Shown here piece after piece: positions 1 to 11,659 of a DNA stretch of 64,000 nucleotides. The position numbers were made by a program, and so were the translations under genes. The stretch is from contig QVOM02000034.1 of NCBI GenBank assembly GCA_003586115.2, forward strand, positions 14,127,267 through 14,191,266, given 5' to 3'. Origin of the DNA: Salvator merianae (Eukaryota; Chordata; Lepidosauria; Squamata; Teiidae). Position 1 is the stretch's first letter. Each line of letters opens with the position of its first letter. Below the pieces are notes generated by a model that searched no databases, was not told where the DNA came from, and saw only the letters and a list, made by a program, of their open reading frames with translations.

Positions 1-120
1 CTTTATAATCAGTTGCTCGACTGAGGACCTATGACCACTCTCTTTGGAAATGGAATCTTCAAAATAATGAGTGAAGATCGCGTTGTGGAACTACTTGAAC
101 TTTAACCTGTAAGTATGGAT
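1..120 (+). other. Possible exon edge at left border (weak)
   Basis: A short frame from the ATG at 31 to a TAA ending at 105 reads as a balanced 24-residue peptide beginning MTTLFGNG. It is followed within a few bases by CTGTAAGT, which resembles a splice donor. The stretch holds a TCGCG motif, unusual for the AT-rich surroundings. An in-frame stop lies just upstream of the ATG, so if this is an exon it is more likely a first or non-coding exon. The frame is short enough to be chance. I do not recognise the peptide. Confidence 0.12.
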
Positions 121-2019
121 CCTTCCACATTTTACTTATCATCATCATCTGTTTATTTCTATACTACCTTTCTTTACTATGCTCAAGGAAGTTTTATGTG
201 TATAGTTGCCCCAAAAGTATTGCTCAAGTTTACTGTGCAATTCACATGTGTGAAATGAGGAATACTGTTAAACACAGTTTTATAGTTTGCGTTCATTATC
301 ATTTTTAATGTATTGCTTTCAATTGTGACTTATGCGATTAGCAGCATAGTATGTGATACAAATCTGAGTAAAGAAAGTTCTGCAAAGAGAAAAAACAAAA
401 ATGAACATTTAAGCAAAAAGCTTAAAAATATGCTAAGACTCAAAGTTCCTATGGGAGTTCTACAGATAATTGTTCCGAGGACTCGGCTGATAAATATGAA
501 CATTGTATATTTAAGAGTCAACAGATGCTGAGTAACGTTACTACTTACAGAATAATGGGCATGTATGTATACAATGGCCTCATGAAAAGTAGGACAAGAC
601 ACTTACACCTTTAATAGTTGTATAGAAGAGAAAATTTAAGTGGAAGCAGTTCATCACACAGCTATATCTGCTAAGATCCTCTCTGCTTATACAGCTTTTA
701 AACATATAAAAGACTTGCCCTTCTCTCCATTGAGTCATGCTACTAGTCAAGAATCTTATTTTCTGGACTAAAGCTTCAATTGCTGTAGCCAAAGTGACTA
801 CAGCCATTTTCACACTTACTACACTAGCACAGACTAATTAGACAGTGCTAGCATAGTACTTAACCATACAGAATGTACACAGTTCTGAGAAAATGAGTCC
901 TGAAGCTGGCTACTAGTGTTTGCTGTGGTAGCTGTTAGCTGTGCTCAATCTTCACCATGGCAGCACATGGCAAGCCACTGGAGAAATGTTGACAGCTTGC
1001 CAGCATCATGACTGGAAGCTATTTCAGAACTATCTCAATCCACTGGTCACTTAATGCAGCAATAAAAATAGTGCTGGATATCCTGCGCTCTTTTTACTAG
1101 CTGACATGTTTGTGAATTCATGGCTGTCTGGCACAATCCTTTCACATAGCATTTCAAGTGACTTTCAGGAATTTGCTCCACATGTGGAAAAGAACAAAAG
1201 AAAGGGGATGTGCATGTGGCACGTTCCTGGGTGTCCCTTGTGATGCTATGCCAAAGGACTTCACCAAACAGCTAATAAGTCATAAACATGTTGCGTGCTC
1301 CCAGCATGTATGACAGGTCACATCAAGGGTCAAAGTTGGCTTCCTTTTTATATCTGGCTTTCCCTTCACCTCAGCCTTCATCTACACACATTTAGAGAAA
1401 CAGCTTAAAAGTAGTTTAGAGGTAGTAAGGTGTAGATATCAGTGTTTTCTTCCCACCTCTAATCCACATTAAAGGTCAGTAATTGTGATCCATGACCTAC
1501 TGAGAACTTGTACACTTTGTTTTAGCTTTTGTGTCCTCTTGCAGGCTTCTCCTCATATTTTGTACCATCTCAGCTATCTTTCCAGACATTCTGCTATTCC
1601 TGTGTCCACTTTGAACGTTCTCGGGTTGTTGTTTTTCTTTTCACCAAGACCAGTAAGTCTTGGGCTGCAACTGGATTTCATGAAATATTAGACTTAGCTC
1701 CATTAACTTCCAATGCATGCACATTTGGGAGACATGGACACATAAAGAAAGCATCAGCTGAATTACAAATCCTTATGCAATGTGCAATGTGGTTTTACTT
1801 CTAGGGTAAAAAATTAAAAAGAGGAAAGGATTCCTGCTTCTTTGATAGTTTCAGAGAAGACAAAATTTCAGCAGGTGTAGTTGATTATGCAAGTAGCCCT
1901 ATATATAGCATGGAGCCCTTCCACACTTGCCTGAAGTCTGCAATAGGAAAGAGTCTAAGGACCTGCCTTCCACATGCTCATTTGGAATGGAGAAGGCCTA
2001 GCCCCACCCTAGTATGATT

Positions 2020-2220
2020 TGTCCACATTGTATGAAACTATGGACCAGGACAGGGCACTAAAATGGCATCCTATCCTGGTCCTGTGGTGGATCTCTTTAC
2101 AGAGGTCCAGAACCAGACCAGGCTTCATATTCCAGATTAAGACGGGTGTGCAAACAGCATGCTCCTCTAGTCCAGAATACAGTGGGGGACCTTTGTGGTA
2201 GTGCACCAGGACATCCTACT
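2020..2220 (+). repeat. Dispersed repeat, family E copy
   Basis: This block aligns by eye with 51727-51890: both carry CTAAAATGG followed by a TATC-rich stretch, then a TCTTTA(C/A)AGA hairpin-like core, then a shared run ending AGTGCACCAGGA. Blocks at 21080-21175 and 56105-56195 share the same kind of core (CCAAA(A)T, GACCAGTGGACTA or similar, GATGGTAT). Four copies in 64 kb show a dispersed repeat, probably an internally deleted DNA transposon. I did not find clean ends or target duplications for this copy. Confidence 0.5.
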
Positions 2221-3296
2221 GGAAAGGCACAGGAAGCAGGCATGCACCGAAAAGGACTTGGACAGAAACTATGAAGGCCAGAAGCTAGCTTCAAAGGTGG
2301 GGCTGTGACAGGCTGTCTAACTGAGTTCATCCCAGCCTGGCCTGGACCCACTGGGCCACACCACATGGGCTGGAACTGCCCATGTAACGTGGAAATAACC
2401 ATAGTCACAAAAATGTAGGCTCTTTCATTATGTTTTGCTGTATTATCTGGCATGATGATTGACAACAAAAAGGCATGATTTTATTTATTATTTTAAATTT
2501 GTCTAGATGTATGAATGTCATTTTGAGAATCATGTGTGCCAATCAATATTGACTTACTTAGTAAGCAAGGTGAAACAGCAATTGGTTTCTTACGTGGGCT
2601 GAACTTCAAATGTATCCACTATAGCCCAAAGACAAAAGTGCCCATCACTACCTTCCACATCCTCACTGTGCAAGTTACAACTGGTTCCAAATATTCTGCA
2701 ACACTTGGCTGCAACAATACTTGATAGAGGCTGAACTGTGTGCTCTCAAGAGAATTTGAGGGTGAGCTGTGGTTCCATGGGTCTTTGTTACAGAAAGACT
2801 TTGGATTGGTATGGTTAAGAACAGCAGCTTTCCAATTATATGTATACTAAAGTGTGGTCTGATGAGATCAAAAGCAGACGTCTGACCATAGGCATATGCC
2901 TCTTTCCCCACTGCTGTCACGGAAGTGTCTCTGAGAGCAAGGAAAATTAAAGAAACAATTTTCAAAATGAAACAGAAATCCCTTCCCTCACAGCCTTCAG
3001 TTCACCCTTCTGCTAAGGATGATTTTTTTTTGGCAGCTGGTTGGGTTGGAAAATGACCTGCAGATTATGTTTCATATCTTTTATTTTAAATGAGCAAAAT
3101 AATTGAACATAAGTTGAGCATAAATGTAACCTACGCATGCCCCAAACTGATTCTCATAATAATATAACTATTATGATTTTAGCTGATTTTATTCTTTGTA
3201 CACTGTTTCGAGATTATATTTTAATAGGAAGTGATATATGAATGTTTTAAATAATAAATAAGTACAGGTAGTTGCATTGTTCTTTCTGATGACATA

Positions 3297-3557
3297 TAGG
3301 CCACTTCTCCACTTCTAGGTAGAGGCAGCTGGATGGCAGTGGAGCAGGAGAGATGCCATGGAAAAAGGCACCCTCTACATCTCCATTTTGGAGCAAGGAG
3401 ATGGCATTTTCTGCAGCATCTCCATGCAGAGTGCGAGAAAGCAAGCTGCAAAGGAGGTACCTCTGCCATTGATTGTACCAGCAAAGGAAATGGCACATGT
3501 GCCTTCTTGGACCGATAAAGTCGGCTCAGAAGGATAAGTGGAGACACGGCCAAAGAC
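3297..3557. mobile_element. MITE-like block with imperfect inverted ends
   Basis: The left end reads GGCCACTTCTCCACTTCTAG and the right end, read on the other strand, GGCCGTGTCTCCACTTATCC, so the ends form imperfect inverted repeats about 20 bases long. The interior is richer in G+C than its flanks. Minus-strand frames of up to 122 codons cross it but are not protein-like. No matching target duplication was found, so the boundaries are approximate and the family is not assigned. Confidence 0.35.
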
Positions 3558-4729
3558 ACACATAACATATAGAAAAATCTAAAATGCATTCACCGCAGAA
3601 CCAAATCTTCAGAAATGATAAATGCAGGTCTTACAAAGAAGGAACACTTCAGGCTCTGGTGGTTTGCCTTTGTGTGTCTATGCTGTATATGGAAAAGCTT
3701 TGGTGGTTTATTTTCTGTCCTTTTAATTTAATCTAAAGCCCCATTTCAGTTTCTGTCTTTCTTTAATAAAAGAAGGAAGGAAAGGAGTTCATGACTAAAA
3801 CTCACAATGAGAAACATGGCAATTTGGGCTTAAAATCGCAGCACTTGGACTTGGAGCTGAATGAGAACAGGCAGGACAAGTAATCAAAGTTACTTGAATA
3901 AAGGATTCTTATGGGGGAAGGTATGAACAGGGAAAGAGCAAATTAGTTCCATTCTTTTGAACATTCAGTAATTTGGCAGTTGAATGGACAGAGGATGAAA
4001 AAGTGAATGAAGGAACTTAAATCAATGGGGTTCTGTCTAGAGGGAGCCACAAGCAACAAAAGATTGAATTAGTTTCATTTTCTTCTGGTTCTCAGCAGGT
4101 TTTTCAAAGTGGAATATCCCCACCGTAAGAAAATAACAGGGTATAGTTCTAAAATTTCATGCAGATTAAGTAGCTTTCTCTTTGGGTGTTTCTAAAATAT
4201 TGTCTATTTGCATTTGCATTTTCATTTGTGTTTTTCATTTAATAATTTAATTTAATTTAATTTATTTTATGAAGGACAATACAGAGCTGTGCTTATTGGA
4301 CAGTTGATACCACATCACCCAGCACATTGGTGAGTGAAAATTTGAAATAAAGTACCTGTAGGTGCCCTGTGATCATCTTTAGCTATCCATGTATCATTAG
4401 TATCATGGCAAATAATGGAGCCTTAGCATGTGTTACCTGAACTGCGACTGAAGTTCAGTGTTTTGGAATAAACCTTATTATCACAACCAAGATTTAGATA
4501 TTGTTAACTCATGGGAATTTCTGATGTAGTAGATGTCATCCGCAAGAGATGACATAATGGATGCCATTCTCCATCAGCTTTACTTATTTATTTCCCCAAG
4601 GTCTCAGTAAAAACAAAATTTAAAATGAACCCGCTAAAAACAATAAGTGCCTGAAAGTGGGATGGGGTCGGGAAGCTGCTTCCTCAGCATAAGACCAAGG
4701 TAAATATGTATGTCTTTGTCAGTCTCTTA

Positions 4730-6200
4730 AAACTATATAGTTAAGATCCCTGACACTTTTCAGGGGGTAGCTATTCCATTGTCTGCGGACTATCACTGAG
4801 AAGGGCTTATCCTGCCCTTTAACTACTGAAGGTGTTGGTACAACCAGGAAGGACTACCCTGCAGATCTTAAAGAAGCGGCAAGTTCCTCTAGCATTATAG
4901 ACCATTATAAGTTAATGTTATCTTCTTGAATTGAGTTTGGTAACAAGATAACAGCCAACGTGCTCTATTAAGATTCATGCAATGTGCAATCGACCAGTCC
5001 ATCTGGTCTGCAGTCTATATGAAATGTTCTGCACCAACTAAAACTTCAGAACTGTCTTCAAGGGCAGATTTACAAGGGACATACCACAATAGTCCAATAT
5101 TGAAGTTACAAGAGCATGGATTTCTATGTCCAAATCATTTCTGTCCAGAAAGGTTCATAGCTGGCAAACCAGCTGGAGCTGGATATAGGTGGTCTTGGCC
5201 AACACCTCCACCTGAACTTCAAGCATCATCAGAGTCTGAGAACTTCCCCAGATTTTGCACCTGTCCCTTCCAGGGTAATACAGTCCCAATGAGAATGCTC
5301 CCTACTTCATGCACCTGTGAGCCTGTAACAGACAGCACCTCCTTCTTGTCTGGATTGAGCTTCAATTTATTGGTTTTCATCCAGCCCATTACTACCTCCA
5401 AGCACCTTTAACCACCTCCCTTGATTCAGATGGCACATAGAGATAGAGCTGAGTGTCATCTGCATATTGAGGACATCTCACTCCAAATCTTCTGTCATCC
5501 TCTCCCAGAAGCTTTATATAGATATTAAAGAGCATGATGAATAAGACTGACCCCTAAGGAACCCCACAAGTGAATTCCCAGGATGTCAAGCATGAATTGC
5601 CCATAACCACACTCTGGCATCTGCCTTGAAGATAGAAGCAGAACCACTGCAATGTGGTGTCTCCAAATCCCAAACTCTATAGTCTTTCAAGAAGGATGCT
5701 ATGGTCAATGAATTAATAACCACCAAGAGATCAAAGAGAACCAACTCTTGGCTGCCATCCCCCATCTTTCTCCTGGAAAAGGTCATCAATCAGGATGATC
5801 AAGGCAGTTTCAGTGCCATGACTGGGCCTGAACCAGATTGAAATGGCCTGATTGTTCTGCAGCTTTACAACTTTGCTAGTCATGGCTTTTGATCCAATGG
5901 AACTTAAGAAATCAGGCAAATTCCACACTGCAAGTGATGTCAGGCCCACTCCTGGTCCAAACTGTGAGATTTGTTCCTGAAAGCTGTTGGAGTGAGGCTG
6001 AGAGTGCCAGCAGCTACCCTCTTTACAGCAGGCCAAGGGAGAATTCTGCTGCATGCTCAGAAATTCTCCAGTTGTAAGCCATTTAGCAAAACATTATTAA
6101 CTGAGTCCCGCATGAGTTGTGCCAGCTGTCACTGCCTGTTCAATGGCGATGGTTGGATCAGGGACCCAGTCAGGAACATTTGAGAGGCCACTTTAAAGTA
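4730..6200 (-). mobile_element. Non-LTR retrotransposon (LINE) fragment with RT domain, minus strand
   Basis: Read on the minus strand the block encodes a decayed reverse transcriptase of a LINE that copies its own RNA at the target site. Motifs run in the expected order: GTETALIILIDDL (about 5835-5800), a damaged A-domain block reading LFDLLVVINS, then QYADDTQLYL with the catalytic YADD at 5455-5466, then MGWMKTNKLKLNPDK (about 5390-5345). Stops and frame changes separate them, so it is dead. The stretch 4730-5000 resembles 50340-50640, which also borders the same RT family, and is probably its 3' part. The motif set fits the CR1/L2/Vingi-like jockey group; I cannot separate these by eye. 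A hAT MITE lies just beyond its 5' side. Confidence 0.85.
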
Positions 6201-6213
6201 GGCTTCTGGAACA

Positions 6214-6221
6214 CTCCTTGA
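6214..6221 (+). repeat. Target-site duplication, left copy (CTCCTTGA)
   Basis: Exact 8-base match to 6588-6595. The pair brackets the MITE at 6222-6587 and is the length that hAT transposases leave. Confidence 0.9.
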
Positions 6222-6587
6222 TAGGGATGTGCACACACGCGCAAAAGATTTTGATTTGTTTTCAAATTGAAAACCTGAATTTTCAATTCATCAGCAAATT
6301 CCATTATCAAAAAATGCATTTTTCGCCTTCATTTTCGCATTTTGTCGCCTTCATTTTTCCATTGAAAATACCATTGAAAATGCCATTTTCAGGGTTTAAA
6401 CATAGCAAATAAGTGTGAAAACACGAATATTTGAAGAATCTCATTTTCGCAAAAGAATAGGCTTTTTCGTTTTCGATCAAAAACTTGTACGTGTGAAAAA
6501 AAGTCATTATCGTTTTGATGCGAAAATTTGCAAAAAATGAATCTTCGAATGATTTTTTGAATACGAATTGAAATTTGCACATCCCTA
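6222..6587. mobile_element. hAT-type MITE, TAGGGATGTGCA ends, complete
   Basis: A 366-bp non-autonomous element begins TAGGGATGTGCA and ends with the exact reverse complement TGCACATCCCTA. It is flanked by a perfect 8-bp duplication CTCCTTGA (6214-6221 and 6588-6595). The 8-bp duplication and the YAGGG-type start fit the hAT superfamily, moved in trans by a transposase not present here. The interior is AT-rich with many TTTTCG and ATTTTC words and retains several CpG sites, so it is not very old. Relatives in the window: 22879-23962, 27391-27680, 29552-29876, 59642-59992, 63065-63417, 63924 to the edge, and probably 10603 onwards, 43338 onwards and the end at 33221. Confidence 0.93.
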
Positions 6588-8439
6588 CTCCTTGATGGCA
6601 TTTTGCTCCCAAGAGATTTCCAGGTGAAAGGCCCATGTGGGTACTGTGTCCACTGGGAGACCATGACTCCCGGGGAATGTAGTGGCATGTGTAGCCAGTG
6701 TTTCCAGACCCCTGGCTGACATGGTCTTATGGATGGTGCAAAGGTTGCCTCATGTTTCCGTGTTATAATTTCTGCAGTTAGATCTTAGATGATGGAAGCA
6801 TCACCACAGGGGAAACAAAGTAGAAAAATTCCAAGGGAACAAGAAAGCAAACTGTATAGACATTGTCACTGACTTGTTTTTTGTGTAGAAAGGATTTTTG
6901 AAAAGACTGTATGGAGGAACACTCAAATATGTAAGCCTGTGACACAGACTTACCATATTAAAAAAAATAAACTTAATTCATCAGCCAGTAATCACAATTC
7001 TATTGCCTGCATTATGGAACATTCTCCCCTGTGAGCTATCTCAGACACCTTCATCGTATATTTTTCATATGGGACACACCTTTGCATGGAGACCTTTGCT
7101 TTTTAAGCAGCCCTGCTTCTATTTCATTTTGCTGTTGGTTTTCCATGTATTATTTCTGTTTTATTACTTTTATGTGTTGCAATATTGTTTTCTTTTTTGT
7201 TGTTGTCTTTTTGTTTTCATCTTGCTACCTGGTTTGGTGAAGGATGAGTTATAAATAAAAAAGAAACTAATTTAATAACAGATGAAGGATTGGAAAGGAA
7301 AAAATCACACTCTTCTTTCAATTTTGAAGAGTGATATTGTATCCTTGTCCTGCTTGTGCTCTTGTTCCACTTTTGTACCTGTATAGTACTGTGAGTGCAC
7401 AATAAGAACATAAGAATTTGCTTCTGGAGATTCTGAAGCAGAAGACAAAGGGGAAAACTTCACCTACTCTCAACTCCCTGTAAATGTCCTTTAGAGGTGT
7501 CCTGCCTGTCTCTCCAACCTGGAGAAAGTACCATTCTAGTATCCATTTTTGTAGCCATTGATACATCTATTTTCCATGAATTTGTCTAACTCTTCCTTAA
7601 AGCAATTTCATAGACCAATGACCCTCTAGTTAAAGTTATGTTGGAATATTTGTGTTTGACTACTGCAGCATTAGCCCCAGTAAACCTATGACCCAGATTT
7701 AGGCTGTGATCAGATGAATCTGCGGACTGTCCTGTTGCTACTCCAGCACTGAGTGCTGAGCCTGCGAAGATTCAGAGAGTGCAAAACCCCACCTCTCTTC
7801 TCCAATGCCTTTCTATGTCTCTTTGGCAGAGCACGGATGGCAGGTTCATACAGTGATCTGACAACCATGTCATGGGAGCCTACCACTTTGTTGCAGTTGT
7901 GAGTTTCATGGAGACTGTGCTCTTAAGATTAGCCATCTACTGAGAAAATACAGTAAATGGGGGGATTCTAGACATCAGCTTCAGCTTGAGAAGAACTCAA
8001 ATTTCAGCAATTGTTTTGCACATGGTCCTTCATGTCAGGAATGATTGAATTTGTCCAGGCTTACCTTAAAATGTTTGGAGCTCAGTTTGGAGCTCAGTAG
8101 GTTTTGACAGCATTGAACCTGTATTAGGTACCTACTGAAATTCAACCTTCTGGGTAGCTTTCTTGAATTGTTTTGATAGCAGGCATGGTTTCTGCTCACC
8201 AATTAATTTATTTATTTTTGTGCTGAGAAATCTGAAGATACAGATATCCAAGCAATAGGGCAAAAGAGTAATTGGACCACACCTGCTGCTATGTGAAATC
8301 CCAGTGCTTCCCTGTTATTGCACAAGGATGGTGGTAGTGTGGAAGAGAGTGAGGAGGAGAATGAGGATGAGTCCAGAGTGCTTTAGAGGCCCAGGAATGG
8401 AGCCATTTTTCTTCCTTTCCACCTGCTGTTAAGGCAGTT
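6588..8439. other. No recognised feature
   Basis: After the right target duplication I see no gene, inverted-repeat element or LINE motif. A T-rich patch (7090-7240) gives hydrophobic frames on the plus strand that are a composition artefact. Confidence 0.5.
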
Positions 8440-8916
8440 GTCAGCACCTTTACACACTTAACATCTTAGAATGGTAAAATCTAACCATTCTGAGGTGGAA
8501 CAGTCTCCATGGTGCAGCAGCCATCCACCTATGAGGGCTGGAAGAGCCCAGAAATGGGCTTCAAGCACTCACAATATGAATGCTGGTTGCCATGCCATGA
8601 CAGTGGCTGTGGAAACATCCAGCTGCTGCTATGGCGACTGGGGACATGGCATGTGACTGTGTGACTGCAACTGCAGCCACAGCCACAGCCACACTGCAGC
8701 CTGCAGTGTTTGCACCCAGAAGTGGGTACAAAGGCTGCATAATGGGAGCAGTCCTGCTGCTCCTGAACAGCTCTGAACAACAATTTTGTTGTCCACAACT
8801 AATAGTGATCAGGAGTGTCTGCAAACACTCCTGATCACTCGGGTCTCCACAAAATGTGGATGCACTGTGCTAGTGAGCATCTTCACACTCACTAGAACTT
8901 AAGTGAGAACAAGCCC
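8440..8916 (+). mobile_element. MITE family B copy with strong internal hairpins
   Basis: The right end, read on the other strand, is GGGCTTGTTCTCACTTAAG, matching the GGGCCTGTTCACACT-type ends of related elements at 17499-17820, 29159-29470, 51020-51419 and 57051-57512. Near the left end CTTAGAATGGT and ACCATTCTGAGG form the subterminal hairpin seen in other copies. The interior shares AGGGCTGGAA...GAAATGGGCTTC...GCCATGACAG with 29240-29340. A perfect 15-bp hairpin lies at 8804-8839. No target duplication was found; the left boundary is approximate. Frames such as the 87-codon minus frame only reflect GCAGCC-rich sequence. Confidence 0.6.
8804..8839. repeat. Perfect 15-bp hairpin, 6-base loop
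   Basis: Arms AGTGATCAGGAGTGT (8804-8818) and ACACTCCTGATCACT (8825-8839) pair perfectly around CTGCAA. It lies within the MITE at 8440-8916. A shorter palindrome CAACAATTTTGTTG lies upstream at 8779-8792. Confidence 0.9.
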
Positions 8917-9197
8917 TCAGTTCCAGCCATGCTTGCTAGCATTTCTCACAGATCCTGCATTTCCCCTCTGAGGTTCATTCTAGGGTGCAGATAAGCTGCT
9001 TAGGAACATGTAAGTTGTTTTGAGAACTCCAGATTGGGTTCTACTGGGTTCATTGGAGGGGTGGGAATGAGATGGGACTAGAATGCTCCTTATGCACACT
9101 TATGCACACTTAACATCTTTGTAATCTGTTAGTAATAAAGATTGAGTAGCATGCTGAAGTTACTTTCGGCTTTACTTCTGAATATGAGCCTAGGATC

Positions 9198-9428
9198 ATG
9201 AATCTGAGAGCAGCTTCCTCTCTGCCAGGGGACTGTATGCTAAAGAAGTTCCATTCTGGAGCATCTAAAGGTGCCACAGCCACAGAGAAGGTGAAGAAGA
9301 CTGAGAACAATGAGAAGAAAGAATTGTCTGCCTTTGCTGAGGGTCTGGATGACCTGGAAGGAAGGGAATACTTGGAGAAGGAGTTCAAGTGTGGCACACA
9401 TCCCCAAACTGAAAACTGTTCCATGTGA
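9198..9428 (+). pseudogene. Lys/Glu-rich reading frame, possible retrocopy or exon piece
   Basis: A 76-codon frame from ATG 9198 to TGA 9428. From about residue 15 the peptide is charged and protein-like (KKFHSGASKG, EKVKKTENNEKKELSAF, GLDDLEGREYLEKEF). I do not recognise the family. The sequence before the ATG and after the stop does not continue in the same character, though a second frame 9425-9646 follows. No clear splice sites or poly-A tail were seen. It could be a fragment of a processed pseudogene, a real exon, or chance. The biased use of K and E codons partly follows the purine-rich strand. Confidence 0.25.
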
Positions 9429-9689
9429 CAACTGACAGGAGGATTCTGAGTTCAAATTTCTCCTACTTCAATTCAGTCCTGTCTAGAACTACCCTTAGAT
9501 GGCAAAGACCTATCCAACTATTAACTACATCAGGTAGAGAGAAAGAGAAGGAAAGCATTTTCTTTGATTTTCAAAGAGGAGGAGAAAGTATGTGTGCAAT
9601 GACCTCAACCAAAAGTTACCTGGAAGATAGAAATTTGAGGCTATGAGTCATACATCAGAGACAGAAGAACAGAGACAGGTGACTTTGGC

Positions 9690-10060
9690 TGTATCCAGAC
9701 AGTCTCAAAAACCTGGGAATATCCTGGTACCATATTAGGATTGTCACATGTATCTGTGGCAATTCCAGCATAGTCCCAAATTATACAGACAAAATCCCAG
9801 GATATTGCTATGATGGAAAAAAGAAGTCAGAATTGTGGTTTCCCTACATAGCTATTTAACTTACTGTGTCTGGTGTTTGTTTCTAGACATTTCAAGCTTC
9901 TAGAGCAAGTGCCACAATGGTAAGGGCCCAGGCTTGTCTCAGGATTTTACTCTGCCATTTTTCAGGGACAGCGACAGGCAATTTTGTTGGGATTTCTTCA
10001 GCAAATTCTGTCTTGATCTACCGGGACTTTTAGCTGAGTCTTCTGGCTTCATTAAATCCA
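9690..10060. repeat. Degenerate repeat, possible family D copy
   Basis: Contains CTGTGGCAATTCCAGCATAGTCCC and TTGGGATTTCTTCAGC-like words that resemble 25440-25900 and 20010-20470 (CTGTGGCAAT...ATAGTCC). Boundaries are unclear and no target duplication was found. Confidence 0.3.
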
Positions 10061-10602
10061 TGACATTCTCCACCTACCTAAATATGGACTTTATACATAT
10101 GAATATTATTTAAATAAGTGCATGAAATGAAATAATAGATATTGAAGAGAAAATTATAGACATTAAAGTGATTTCCATCACCTAACCAACTCTACTTTTA
10201 AATTGCTGCCCCTATTTCTACCCTCCCACCATCTAAAGAATAAAAACCTTTGGGAACAATGATATTGTGATAGACACACTTAGTTTGCTATTGGCAATTC
10301 TACGCCTACACTAATAGCATTGATGGAAAAAAGGTAGAATGGCCATAGCTTCAGTTACTTGTAGGATAGCTCTTTAATATCATTTAGCTATTATCTATAT
10401 AACCAAAGATCATAGGCAACACAAAATGATACATAATTAATATCAAATTGTCTCACATTACAATTTAAACCTGTCCCTAAGGAATTGTGGATATGAAAAA
10501 AAATTACACAAAACAAACGTAATATGATCAAATTAAGTTAGGGACAATTTATTGCATATTAAGACTGTGTGCAAATCACATACATGGAGGATGGCTAGAT
10601 GC

Positions 10603-10680
10603 TAGGGATGTGCAAAACTTATTTAAATCGCAGTTTGAGTATCTTCTGTGGATCCATAGTGAATTAAAATTTCTTTGCTG
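10603..10680 (+). mobile_element. Left end of a hAT-type element, right end not found
   Basis: TAGGGATGTGCAAAAC at 10603 matches the terminal repeat of the hAT MITE family defined at 6222-6587. No matching TGCACATCCCTA follows within the next kilobase, so the copy is probably truncated or its other end has decayed. Confidence 0.5.
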
Positions 10681-10769
10681 AATTTTAAAACTTTATTTTT
10701 TAAAAACTATTATATTTGTTTTAGAAAGGCCTTTTGTTATTTTCATTTATATTGGAGTTTATAATTTTT

Positions 10770-10850
10770 ATGTCTAAATCGATAAGCTGCCCTGAGGCCT
10801 CTAGACAAGGAGGCAAGTTTAATCATAATCAAAATCAAATTATAATCGGG
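10770..10850 (+). mobile_element. L2-like LINE 3' end (weak)
   Basis: GATAAGCTGCCCTGAGGCC followed by a run of AATCATAATCAAAATC resembles the GTAAGCCGCCCTGAG 3' end with an A-rich repeat tail typical of L2-type LINEs in reptiles. It is short and degenerate. Confidence 0.35.
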
Positions 10851-11659
10851 ACCATGCACTTTTGACCAGAAAATGTTGGAGGGTATGAATGAATTACTCT
10901 CAACTGGGCTTTCTTTGTGGTGGCACCAACCTCTGCAATGCTTACCATGCTGATGTTTGTGAGATTACTATTATTACCCTTAAGGTGCTCACTGGAGACT
11001 TTTCTTTTCACCCAGGCATTTCCTGAGTGAATGGCTTGTCTGCTTTTCTGATACCACCTCATTTTTAATATTGCTTTCAATAATTCTTATTGTTCCAAGT
11101 TGTTTGTGTTTTAAACAATTATATAAATAACACTTGCTATTTAGCAGAGTGCTTTCTTCAAAATGAGGCAACATTCTTTCGGAGTCTTGAAGAAGGCTTC
11201 TTATATTTTCAGGCACAGGAAACATTTAAGATAGATTTTCTTTCCTTATTTTCCTTTTTTTTTAACTGCACAGAAGTGTCAAAGCCTAGCGGGTCTCCTT
11301 CATCCTCCTTAGACCTCAGGACAATAAAATGGTTTCATGTTGACATCAGTTTTTTTAAATGTTATGTATACAATGCTGTTAAAAATCCAGCCTAAAGAAC
11401 AAAGAAAGCCCATTCTGCTTTTTAACAGAAAGACCGAATTAATGGCCCACGTAAGCAATCCAAAGAGCAATTACATCTATCCCAAGGCACAACACCACCA
11501 AATATATCTCAAAAGAATAATGTCACCATCCTATCCCCAGCTTCCTTTACTTTTCGTTCTTGAATATTTTCTGTATTGTGTGGAATGCTCTATCATAATG
11601 AATGTAGTTCTTATACTATTGAAAACTTTATCCTAAAAAAAAAAAGAAAGAAAGAAAAC

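Larger units (their letters stand above)
121..4726. other. Mostly unrecognised AT-rich DNA
   Basis: I see no gene here. Reading frames are short, overlap on both strands and lack recognisable motifs. The stretch holds a repeat shared with three other places in the window (2020-2220), a weak MITE-like block (3297-3557) and a short TTTAA-rich simple tract near 4240-4268. The remainder shows no terminal inverted repeats or LINE motifs that I can identify and may be unique sequence or very old repeats. Confidence 0.5.

Noticed and set aside
7003..7254. Hydrophobic 83-codon frame as a small membrane protein
   Set aside because: T-rich sequence gives Phe/Leu/Cys codons by composition; no start context or conservation evidence.
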